Assembly: GCA_019918135.1 (NCBI GenBank)
Contig: WBZZ01001470.1
Coordinates: 167,501 to 192,500, forward strand
DNA: 25,000 nucleotides
From: Paulinella micropora
Lineage: Eukaryota; Cercozoa; Imbricatea; Euglyphida; Paulinellidae
Direction of reading: 5' to 3'
This document shows positions 1-7,969 of the stretch, one piece after another. The notes under the pieces were generated by a model. The model did no database searches and was not told the origin of the DNA. It saw nothing but the letters and a program-made list of their open reading frames with translations. The translations under genes and the position numbers were made by a program. The stretch's first letter is position 1. Each line of letters starts with the position of its first letter.

Positions 1-32
<32 letters not shown>

Positions 33-33
33 G
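1..33. repeat. (AAT)n microsatellite at the 3' end of LINE copy A
   Basis: A pure TAA/AAT trinucleotide array runs from the first base of the window. On the minus strand it reads (ATT)n and directly follows the 3' UTR of LINE copy A. It is therefore either the element's own tail or the microsatellite into which it inserted. The array is cut by the window edge, so its full length is unknown. Confidence 0.95.
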
Positions 34-205
34 TGTATCTCCTGCCAATTGCTGAGCCAAAAGGCCATGTGCATCCAGTCCTCCATTCCATAAGGAAAGT
101 CTCCACACCAATCGGTGGAATAAAGGAAGTGACGGCATAGAACATTACTCTAGGAGCTTTATACCAATCAGCCCATGGAAAGGACCGATGGCCTATGTAC
201 TCCCT

Positions 206-206
206 A

Positions 207-249
<43 letters not shown>
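206..249. repeat. (AAT)n expansion inside the 3' UTR of LINE copy A
   Basis: An array of about 14 AAT units lies between the stop codon of the LINE and the last 170 bp of its 3' UTR. The same spot in copy B (about 6911-6935) is short and interrupted. This array therefore belongs to the element and has expanded or contracted since the copies diverged. Confidence 0.9.
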
Positions 250-250
<1 letters not shown>

Positions 251-264
251 AATAGACTTATCAG

Positions 265-1294
265 TCAATTGGCCTTTGATCCTGTCGGACATGTGCCTCC
301 ATTGGTAGCACGGGGCCGTTCGGTGACGCGGCTCCGCTCCAAAGACTCGACTGGCGGTGCAATGTGCAAATGAGCGTGTTGTGCATGTGCAAGTGGGTGC
401 AAGGAGTGAGAGGAGTTATCTGCCGAGAAGAAGTCCGCGACGCTGCGCTGACCTCCACCTACAACAGATCTAGCCAGACATTCTACCTGACTAGGCCTTC
501 CCCTCCTTCTACCCACCTCCTGAACGACCGTGAGGTCGATCACCTCCTCCTCCTCCTCCGCCCCCTCTGCCTCCCTGGTCTGCGCCTCCAACTCCTCCCA
601 CTCCTTCCAGATGGTGGCAACAAACCTTCCTAACTCCTCCTCCACCTCTTCTGGGACAGGGATAAACAAAACGCCGAGCATCGCCGCCATCTTTTCATCC
701 TCCCCCTTCAGCCATTCCTCTTTGAAGAGCCTCATCTCCTCCTCTGCCTCCCGCAGTTCCCTGTGATAAAGCCCTCCTCGATTCAGCATGAGGCTGCCGG
801 GCTTGCGCCTCATCGATAAACTTAAACAGTGCCTCACGAGAGCTCGCAAACGTTGGGCAATGCAGCAGGAAGTGACGTAACGACTCGTTAACCTCAGTGC
901 CACACAAGGCGAAACAGCTTGAGCAGTCCGGCGAGCATGAGCCAAATTTGGATCGGTAGAGGCGAAGGCGATTGTTGCAGCTCAACAATCGCCTTCTGAT
1001 AAGGTTGTGACTTTCCCCCTCCAGCGCCCGCCAACGTGGGAAAGCAGAGCGGGAAGACATCTGGCTAAGCAGCACCCTAAGCCCATCAGAGGGCTTAGCC
1101 TGCCGCTCCCAGCCAGCTACTTCCTGCCGGACAGACCATTGCTTTACCACCTCGTTCCAGTTCGCCAGAGCGGCCCGCCAGTCCTTATCATCTACCGTGC
1201 CATCTTCGTTCACGACCCGCTTGAGCGCATCCAACCCCTCCCGCAGCCTGTGATCTGCTAAGATCAAATTTCCGTATCTTCCTTCCATTTGCAC
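265..1294 (-). pseudogene. LINE copy A C-terminal zinc-domain ORF, frameshifted
   Basis: This is the copy A counterpart of the intact 341-aa ORF at 6944-7969. A 2-nt loss in a run of Gs at about 792-793 (GG here, GGGG in copy B) splits it into a 5' part (695-1294, with the cysteine/histidine cluster) and a 3' part (within 265-945). Both parts remain open on their own. The SIM-like motif (529-558) and the PIP-box-like motif (427-450) are still encoded in the 3' part. Function is described under the copy B entry. The break is seen directly by comparing the two copies. Confidence 0.85.
964..996. other. Perfect 14-bp hairpin inside LINE copy A coding sequence
   Basis: Bases 964-977 and 983-996 are exact reverse complements around a 5-nt loop (CAGCT). 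The hairpin lies in the region coding the stretch just before the C-terminal zinc motif. The same hairpin is at 7645-7677 in copy B. On the element's RNA it would form a stable stem-loop; no function is known. Confidence 0.8.
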
Positions 1295-4200
1295 TGACCC
1301 GTGTTGTAAAGCCTGCGTGTTAGCGCTGTGTTGCCCAGTAACTCGATGCGCCCTAGGAACCGAAGCCGGGCCGCCTTGGCAAGGATGCTAAAACTCGGCG
1401 TGCGGCCTAAACCCCTGGTGATGCAGCCGCTTGTGCGCGTACCAACACCCAAGAGACCCGCAGGGGCGCTACCAACGCGCCCTCCAGCTTACTCAGCTTG
1501 TTGGCGCCCGGCAGATCCCAAAAAGCCGATGCGTAAAGCAACTTTGCGCCAACCATTTGCTGCCAATTCATCAGCCGGAGACGCGCTGGAACTTCGTGGG
1601 CAATCCAGAGGGGGTAGTAGGCAGCCGTTCCCGCTACAGTGATTTCCGCCGCCCGCTTCGCTTGCGGTTTATCGGAGAGGGTGTCCGTAAGCAGAACTCC
1701 CAGGTATTTGTAGTGATCGGTGACGTTGAGAACCTTGCCCCGGAACCTCACGCATGGGGGCGACTTTTTTGACTTGGCGTGCCCGTATATCGGCATGACT
1801 TCCGTCTTGCCCGGTTTCAGGTTGATTTCAAGCCGATAGTCCTCCACGAATGTCGCCACGACATTTACAATCTGTTGAAGCTCCGTGACGCTATGCGCAA
1901 TTACCGCAACGTCGTCGGCGTAAAGCAGGGTCCGTATGTCTTCGATGCGGTTGAGGTCCTCGATCTCCAACTCTTTCGCGATTCGGACCGTTAGCTCATC
2001 CATGAAGACGTTGAACAGCGACGGTGACAACGGCGACCCTTGCTGAACTCCCATCTCTTCCAGCACTTCACCAGTGAGTTCGCCATCGACTAGCACTCGC
2101 GATGACGTTCTTCGGTAAAAACGCCGCAGAATGCGATAGAACTTGCCCTGTACCCCCATCTGGGTTAGCCTCTGAAACAACCCGGCCCGCCAAACCGTAG
2201 GGAATGCCTTTCTCAGATCCACGAACAAAACGAAAGAACGGAGGCCAGCTTGTTGTCTAAGGCGCAGACGCTCCTTAAGGACAAAAATCTGGTCCCCCGT
2301 ACTACGATTTGGCCGGAACCCACCCTGCTCTGGGCGAAGCCTGCCCGGCTGATCGATGAAAGCCGTAAGCCTCGCCGCCATAAGGGACAGATACATCTTA
2401 CCCAGACAGCTCAGAATCGCGATGTCTCTCCAATTTTCCGGATCGGTTGGGTCGCCTCCTTTTGGGATGTTGACGATAATCAATTTGCCCCAGTCGCTGG
2501 GGGTGTATTCGCACGATTTCAACCAGTTGAAGAAGTGCACCAGAAAGCTCACAATCTGCGTGCCTCCGTACTTGAGCATCTCGTTCTTGATCTTATCAGG
2601 TGAGCACGCTTTGTGATTCTGGAGATTTTCCTGGCAGAGCTCCACTTCCTTCTCGGTGTAATCATAGTCCAGCGGGCCCGTCTCAGTCCGGATCTCCTCG
2701 GCTTGCGCCATGGCCTCGAATTGGTCGCGCAGGTTGTCGTTATACTGGAAGGTTTCGCGGGCCTTCCGCTCGGGCTCAATCCGCGCTGCTTCCTCATCAG
2801 AACCGACTTCCTCTACACATGCATCCTCCAAAAACTGGTTTTCTTTGGGGACCACCATACGTCGGCGGTATTCTTCCCATTCTTGTAGTTTTTCCCGGAG
2901 TGTGCATGCCAGAGTGCCATCGGGCTTCCGAACAGGAGCAGAAGCGTTCGACCGCCGAACCCCGCCCAAACGCTTTGACAGCTTCCAGTACGTGGCCATG
3001 GTAGCGCTCCTGAAGTTGGCAGCGGTGTCATTCTGGACCCGCTTCCACGCTTGCTCCTTCTTCTCCTTGCATAACCTTCTGACCGCCTTCCTCGCTTCTT
3101 TATATCTTTGCCAGGCCTCTCGGTTGGCCTCATTCCTTCGCCAGAGGCCGTATGCCTCTCTCCGTCGCGCAATCGCTTCCCTAAGACTCTCATCAAACCA
3201 TGCATTAGTAAACCCTGGCCTAATCACCCGAACTCCCAAGACCTTCGCGGCTGCGCCCGTGAAAGCTCGGACCACTAAGCTAGCGACCCTATCTACCTCC
3301 TGCTGAAGCTCATCCGGGTCCTCCACTGCTGATAGATCTGGGAGGCCATCTGGCAACAGCCCCGATATACCAGCTGCAAAGGTCTCGTCGTACTTCAACC
3401 TAAGCTTAGACAGCTCACTCTCCTTACCCTCAACTACCCTGCCTATCAAGCGCTCTGCCTTGAATGCTTTGTACCTCTTTACCTGCTTTTTGGGGGGTGG
3501 CTGTCCCCCCCAGACCAGTTCCGCCCACACAGCTTTGTGGTCGGTATCAAGGTCTACCTCGTCGACGCCGAATCTCGCCTCCTCCGCCAGCTCGGAAGAG
3601 ACGCAGATGTAATCCAGCAGATGCCTTCGTCCACCTACATTTTCCTGCCTAGACCACCAATATTTGTCCCCCCGTGGTTGCGAAAACCCACTGAGATTGC
3701 GCAACCCCGTGGCAACAAGCATCGCAGCCAGCAACTCACCATTCTCACTCCTAACCCCTCTACCCCTCTCATCTATCTCGCCAAAGGGGCCCACCACTCC
3801 CTCCTCCCGCGCTATTCTGGCGGGCCCCAGCTTAGCATTAGCATCACTAACCGTAACCACATGACCTTTGGTGGCGAAGTAGGAGACGGCCGCCTGCCAC
3901 GCCTCATAGGCTGCAATAGATTCCTCTCGTTGATTTTCTTGGGGGAAGTAGCCGTTGCCGACGAACACATCCGACGCCGTCGCGCTCCCAGACGACAGCC
4001 TCACCCACAATTGCTGTGGGTGTGGAACAGGCGCCTGTACAATGGTAGCGCACGGTGCAAGATAGTTGGCCACCAACGTCAAGACTCCCCCCAAGCGCGA
4101 GCCCGCACCAGTTGCAGCCGCTTTGCCGAGGACTGCGAAGCCGTCGACTTGGAGCTTCTCCACCTTCTGCGACGATAGGTTGTGCTCCTGGACTCCGACG

Positions 4201-5175
4201 ATCATCCAGCCTCGCTCCTTGTAGTGCTCCGGCCATTCCCCAAAGCCTGGGCTATCCGCACCCACTTTGCCTTGCCAATTATGTGAGGCCACCCTCAGTG
4301 GGAAGCCTTTCACAAATTGGGAAGAACGAAGCTGGTGCCGATGCCTGCGCTTCGGTTGAGCCCGCCTGGAGCCCTCCGCCACCCTCCACGGCCCATCCTG
4401 CACCCTCCGCCCCAGCTCCTCCAGCTCCCGCCTCCCGCCCCACTCCGCCAAGGGAGAATTCACCGCTTGAGGCTTCGCCCTGGGGCTCGTCGACTTCCAC
4501 GTCGAGCACCCAGTAGCCAAACCCATGCTTGCGAAGCTCCCTCTGCATCTCTACATACTGGGCATCCCCCCGTGCAGCCCGCTGCTTCTCTCTTTCCCGG
4601 AAAGTCCTACCCGTCGCAACGTGAACCTTTCCCGTGAAGAACTTACGCTCCCGCAGCAGCCGCACCATCTTCTCCGCCTCCTCACAAGACGCACATTTAA
4701 TCCGCAAATGCCGCCCGCTACCTCTGCCCGCGAATTCCACCTCGACTTCCCCGAGACCGAGAATTCGGAGCTCTCGCGCCATGACCACTGTCTGAGAGAC
4801 ATGCGATAGCCCCCATACTATGCAACATCTCTTATCCAGCTCATTTCGTACCTTCCTCCGCCACCTCCTCGGTGGCGGTACCGCTTGCCACACGCCGTGA
4901 CCAGACCTTTCCGGACGTGACTTCTCTTCCGAGGTTGGGGAGGGTGATCGAGATGCAGCAGGATTGCTGGCTCTACGTGATTCAGGTTGCCCGTCAGGTA
5001 CGCGAGCACTCGACCACCCCACCCCGGCCGAGTAGCCATCGCCACCCGCAGGCGCACTCCCACGGGGAACGTCTAAACCTGAAGGATTACCGCCTTGACC
5101 CATAGGGCCAGCACTAGCGGCCGCGCTCTTCGCATAAGAACCTGACATAAGTGGTATGGGACCCCGGTGCCGCAT
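1264..5175 (-). pseudogene. LINE copy A endonuclease/reverse transcriptase ORF, frameshifted
   Basis: This is the copy A counterpart of the 1303-aa ORF at 7945-11856 and begins with the same ATG context (5173-5175). Two single-base changes break it. One extra A at 4457-4458 ends the N-terminal RRM-like segment (open frame 4279-5175) before the endonuclease. One missing T between 1454 and 1455 cuts the last 60 or so residues after the reverse transcriptase. The middle stays open (frame covering 1407-4526) and still encodes the whole APE endonuclease and the reverse transcriptase, including the YADD active-site motif. Amino-acid differences from copy B are few, for example L versus A before the IIVN motif, H versus R in the RT, and Y versus C after it. 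Decay is therefore recent. Confidence 0.92.
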
Positions 5176-5189
5176 TGATCGAGTTGTAA

Positions 5190-5244
5190 ACTCGATAAAT
5201 GAGGACCCAGGTGGGGTTATTTAAAGCTCAACCCTTGAAAAGCA
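5190..5244 (-). promoter_or_regulatory. LINE copy A proximal promoter-like module
   Basis: On the minus strand this segment carries GAGCTTTAAATAACCCC followed by a TTATCGAG-type box, immediately upstream of the long ORF. A very similar block lies at 5416-5472, and both recur in copy B. The TTTAAATAA core resembles a TATA element. Repetition of this block upstream of the ORF is why it is called promoter-like; transcription was not shown. Confidence 0.4.
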
Positions 5245-5415
5245 TACGTGTACGTATGTATAGGAATACACACAAACACTCACCTGCATCCGTAACCAGG
5301 CACGAGGCTGGACCCGCTGTGCATCATCGAGGTAGGTGTCGTGGCAAACCACCCTGCGTCCGATAAACGCTGCAAATGAGTCAGTCTACCCCAGGCCTCC
5401 ATCCACCGAGTGGTG

Positions 5416-5472
5416 AGCTCGATAAAAGAAGACCCGAGTGGGGTTATTTAAAGCTCAACCCTTAAAAAAGCA
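5416..5472 (-). promoter_or_regulatory. LINE copy A distal promoter-like module
   Basis: This is the second copy of the TTTAAATAA-containing block. On the minus strand it is flanked by AAGGGTTGAG on one side and TTATCGAGCTCACC on the other. It differs from the proximal block at only a few positions. It lies about 226 bp upstream of the proximal one. Confidence 0.4.
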
Positions 5473-5483
5473 TAAACATGTAC

Positions 5484-5619
5484 GCCGCCAGGAACCCAAC
5501 AACAATAACATAGCAGCCAGGAACCCAACAACAATAACATAGCAGCCAGAACAATAACATAGCAGCCAGGAACCCAACAACAATAACATAGCAGCCAGGA
5601 ACCCAACAACAATAACATA
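5484..5619. repeat. 29-bp minisatellite in the 5' UTR of LINE copy A
   Basis: Four full 29-bp units (5484-5512, 5513-5541, 5562-5590, 5591-5619) and one unit shortened to 20 bp (5542-5561) lie in tandem. Each unit starts GCAGCCAGGAACCC and ends CAATAACATA; the first has GCCGCC instead. Copy B has five full units at the same place, so the array differs between copies. Confidence 0.93.
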
Positions 5620-5653
5620 GCTTCCGTAACCAGCCTTCAGGAACCCGCCTCAG

Positions 5654-5971
5654 TTACCCGCCCCCGTAACCAGGCCAGAGACGTGACGTACTATGCATCA
5701 TTGAGGTGTCGTGGCAAGCCACCCTGCGTCCGATAGAAGCTACAAAAGAGTCATCTACCGAGAACACTAAGTGACAGGCCCGGTCACATGCACCCAACAC
5801 GTCCCGACCCTCCGCCAGAGCATCCCCATGGCATCCGCAAAGTGAGCACGAGGGGTTCTGGGAGAGAGGGTGAGTCAGGAGCCCCGCGTCCAGGCAGTCG
5901 CTACTGTGGCAGTTGAGTGATTTCAAGGCTTGTGGAAATGTGTGGGGCCTGTCGCCTTCATACCCACTCAT
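5654..5971 (-). CDS. Upstream ORF of 105 aa in the LINE 5' UTR (copy A), hypothetical
   Basis: This is an ATG-initiated ORF in the sense strand of the element, upstream of the main ORF. It is kept at the same length in copy B (12753-13070). It is cysteine-rich, with a CSLCGCHG stretch and further C and H residues about 15 residues later, which hints at a metal-binding motif but matches no family I recognise. The two copies are so similar overall that shared openness is weak evidence for coding. It could be a true small protein, a translational control uORF, or chance. Confidence 0.25.
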   Translation of the reverse strand: MSGYEGDRPHTFPQALKSLNCHSSDCLDAGLLTHPLSQNPSCSLCGCHGDALAEGRDVLGACDRACHLVFSVDDSFVASIGRRVACHDTSMMHSTSRLWPGYGGG

Positions 5972-5983
5972 ACCGACAGTAGT

Positions 5984-6226
5984 TTAGTTAATCAACCTGT
6001 CCAGTGACCCACTGAGCCCAACCCCCTCCCTCAGATAACCCCCAACCCCCGCACTCACCCCGAGTGATACCAGAGGCCACCCCGAGCCAAGAGCCGTGAG
6101 CGTGGTGAGAGAGCTTCTCTCAGTAAAAGTTCCCGTCTCATGAATCAGTGGAGCACTGATTATGTACCCCTCATAACAAGCTGCCAACGGCCCCAACCCC
6201 GCCGTGTGGCGGTGACACCCAACCAT
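5984..6226 (-). CDS. First upstream ORF of 80 aa in the LINE 5' UTR (copy A), hypothetical
   Basis: This ATG-initiated ORF lies just inside the 5' end of the element and is followed after about 12 nt by the 105-aa ORF. It is identical in length in copy B (13083-13325). It has no recognised domain and is rich in G, L and S. Coding status is uncertain for the reason given for its neighbour. Confidence 0.2.
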   Translation of the reverse strand: MVGCHRHTAGLGPLAACYEGYIISAPLIHETGTFTERSSLTTLTALGSGWPLVSLGVSAGVGGYLREGVGLSGSLDRLIN

Positions 6227-6241
6227 GTATTGGTGCCCCCC

Positions 6242-6274
6242 AATAATAATACAATAATAATAATAATAATAATA
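6242..6274. repeat. (AAT)n microsatellite at the 5' end of LINE copy A
   Basis: An AAT array with one interruption abuts the outermost conserved base of the LINE 5' UTR (after a run of Cs). The same junction, C-run then AAT array, is seen at the 5' end of copy B (13342-13349). The LINE is thus bracketed by the same trinucleotide on both sides. Confidence 0.93.
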
Positions 6275-6677
6275 TATCTGAGGCGTACTGATGCAGCTAA
6301 TGGCTTATCCTCAACGGACATAAGCCTCCAATACCCTTGTTCGAGGTCCTCCACCCCCCCGTGTTAGTCTCTCGCCTGATGATCGGGGCCACCGATGGAG
6401 CTCCTGAGGGCAAGACTGCACTAAGCCGAGGTTATTCCGCAGTCCCAGCAACCTCTTCCAAGACGTCACCGAATGTGCAAGTGCATACACCAAGCGCGGT
6501 TGCTAGAGCTGCCTCGAAACCCCACCCATAACAATCTGGTGTCTGCTGGGTCCTGGGCTATCAACCAGCATATGTGGAGTTTAAGATCTTTTACGCGCGC
6601 AACGACCCTCCTCCCCAGCATCTACCACCAAAGGGTTATGAGTTGGCGTCACAGTTTAACGCCTTGAGGCCATTGGG

Positions 6678-6680
<3 letters not shown>
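6275..6680. other. Orphan 406-bp segment between two (AAT)n arrays
   Basis: This stretch matches neither LINE copy nor the copia family and has no ORF or RNA gene that I can support. It is flanked on both sides by (AAT)n, as the LINEs are. It may be original host DNA, or a fragment of another repeat that also sits in AAT arrays. Confidence 0.5.

Positions 6681-6737
<57 letters not shown>
6681..6737. repeat. (AAT)n microsatellite at the 3' end of LINE copy B
   Basis: A pure array of about 19 AAT units directly abuts the 3' UTR of LINE copy B. On the element's strand this is an (ATT)n tail. Confidence 0.95.
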
Positions 6738-6738
<1 letters not shown>

Positions 6739-6943
6739 TATCTGCTGCCAATTGCTGAGCCAAAAGGCCATGTGCATCCAGTCCTCCATTCCATAAGGAA
6801 AGTGTCCACACCAATCGGTGGAAATAAAGGAAGTGACGGCATAGAACATTACTCTAGGAGCTTTATACAAATCAGCCCATTGAAAAGGACCAATGGCCTA
6901 TGTACTCTCTAATAATATAATAACAATACAATAGACTTATCAG

Positions 6944-7969
6944 TCAATTGGCCTTTGATCCTGTCGGACATGTGCCTCCATTGGTAGCACGGGACCGTTC
7001 GGTGACGCGGCTCCGCTCCAAAGACTCGACTGGCAGTGCAATGTGCAAATGAGCGTGCTGTGCATGTGCAAGTGGGTGCAAGGAGTGAGAGGAGTTATCT
7101 GCCGAGAAGAAGTCCGCGACGCTGCGCTGACCTCCACCTACAACAGATCTAGCCAGACATTCTACCTGACTAGGCCTTCCCCTCCTTCTACCCACCTCCT
7201 GAACGACCGTGAGGTCGATCACCTCCTCCTCCTCCTCCGCCCCCTCTGCCTCCCTGGTCTGCGCCTCCAACTCCTCCCACTCCTTCCAGATGGTGGCAAC
7301 AAACCTTCCTAACTCCTCCTCCACCTCTTCTGGGACAGGGATAAACAAAACGCCGAGCATCGCCGCCATCTTTTCATCCTCCCCCTTCAGCCATTCCTCT
7401 TTGAAGAGCCTCATCTCCTCCTCTGCCTCCCGCAGTTCCCTGTGATAAAGCCCTCCTCGATTCAGCACGAGGGGCTGCCGGGCTTGCGCCTCATCGATAA
7501 ACTTAAACAGTGCCTCACGAGAGCTCGCAAACGTTGGGCAATGCAGCAGGAAGTGACGTAACGACTCGTTAACCTCAGTGCCACACAAGGCGAAACAGCT
7601 TGAGCAGTCCGGCGAGCATGAGCCAAATTTGGATCGGTAGAGGCGAAGGCGATTGTTGCAGCTCAACAATCGCCTTCTGATAAGGTTGTGACTTTCCCCC
7701 TCCAGCGCCCGCCAACGTGGGAAAGCAGAGCGGGAAGACATCTGGCTAAGCAGCACCCTAAGCCCATCAGAGGGCTTAGCCTGCCGCTCCCAGCCAGCTA
7801 CTTCCTGCCGGACAGACCATTGCTTTACCACCTCGTTCCAGTTCGCCAGAGCGGCCCGCCAGTCCTTATCATCTACCGTGCCATCTTCGTTCACGACCCG
7901 CTTGAGCGCATCCAAGCCCTCCCGCAGCCTGTGATCTGCTAAGATCAAATTTCCGTATCTTCCTTCCAT
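6944..7969 (-). CDS. LINE copy B C-terminal ORF: zinc motif plus SIM-like and PIP-like motifs
   Basis: This ORF of 341 aa counts from the ATG at 7967-7969; the frame is open upstream to a GTG at 7975. It overlaps the end of the RT ORF in the -1 frame. Residues 118-144 hold a cysteine/histidine cluster (C122, C125, H139, C144; CX2C...HX4C), the zinc-binding motif usually found at the C terminus of LINE reverse transcriptases, so this is the RT tail carried in another frame. A charged, probably helical stretch follows (about 176-240). Then an acidic run leads into VIDLT (250-254), a classic SUMO-interaction motif form. QRSVADFF (281-288) fits the PIP-box pattern QxxVxxFF for binding PCNA. The last 50 residues are low-complexity. 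How it is translated (reinitiation, frameshift, or not at all) is not shown. Confidence 0.8.
   Translation of the reverse strand: MEGRYGNLILADHRLREGLDALKRVVNEDGTVDDKDWRAALANWNEVVKQWSVRQEVAGWERQAKPSDGLRVLLSQMSSRSAFPRWRALEGESHNLIRRRLLSCNNRLRLYRSKFGSCSPDCSSCFALCGTEVNESLRHFLLHCPTFASSREALFKFIDEAQARQPLVLNRGGLYHRELREAEEEMRLFKEEWLKGEDEKMAAMLGVLFIPVPEEVEEELGRFVATIWKEWEELEAQTREAEGAEEEEEVIDLTVVQEVGRRRGRPSQVECLARSVVGGGQRSVADFFSADNSSHSLHPLAHAQHAHLHIALPVESLERSRVTERSRATNGGTCPTGSKAN
7645..7677. other. Perfect 14-bp hairpin inside LINE copy B coding sequence
   Basis: Bases 7645-7658 pair exactly with 7664-7677 around the loop CAGCT. It is identical to the hairpin of copy A and lies about 290 nt downstream, in the element's sense, of the ORF overlap. 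That is too far to be a classic frameshift stimulator. Confidence 0.8.

Larger units (their letters stand above)
5287..5753 (-). repeat. Diverged tandem duplication within the 5' UTR of LINE copy A
   Basis: A block of about 95 bp at 5287-5383 (starting CATCCGTAACCAGG and containing GTGTCGTGGCAA and CCACCCTGCGTCCGATA) recurs at about 5661-5753 with scattered substitutions. Together with the paired promoter-like blocks at 5190 and 5416, this shows that the 5' UTR consists of at least two diverged monomers. The distal monomer also contains the 29-bp minisatellite. Confidence 0.75.
34..6241 (-). mobile_element. LINE (APE-type non-LTR retrotransposon), copy A, degenerate
   Basis: This is a complete-length non-LTR retrotransposon read on the minus strand, with its 5' end near 6241 and 3' end near 34. 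It contains, in order, a 5' UTR of about 1 kb, a long endonuclease/reverse transcriptase frame, a C-terminal zinc-domain frame, and a 3' UTR ending at (ATT)n. The whole unit recurs almost identically as copy B at 6738-13342, which sets the ends: similarity starts and stops at (AAT)n on both sides. No LTRs are present. Against copy B it carries three frameshifting indels, so this copy cannot make full-length proteins. The match to copy B is nearly perfect by eye, implying recent activity or recent duplication. Confidence 0.93.

Noticed and set aside
6330..6350. TTGTTCGAGGTCC resembling a tRNA B box, suggesting a SINE in the orphan segment
   Set aside because: No A box at the right distance and no tRNA-like fold that I can see.
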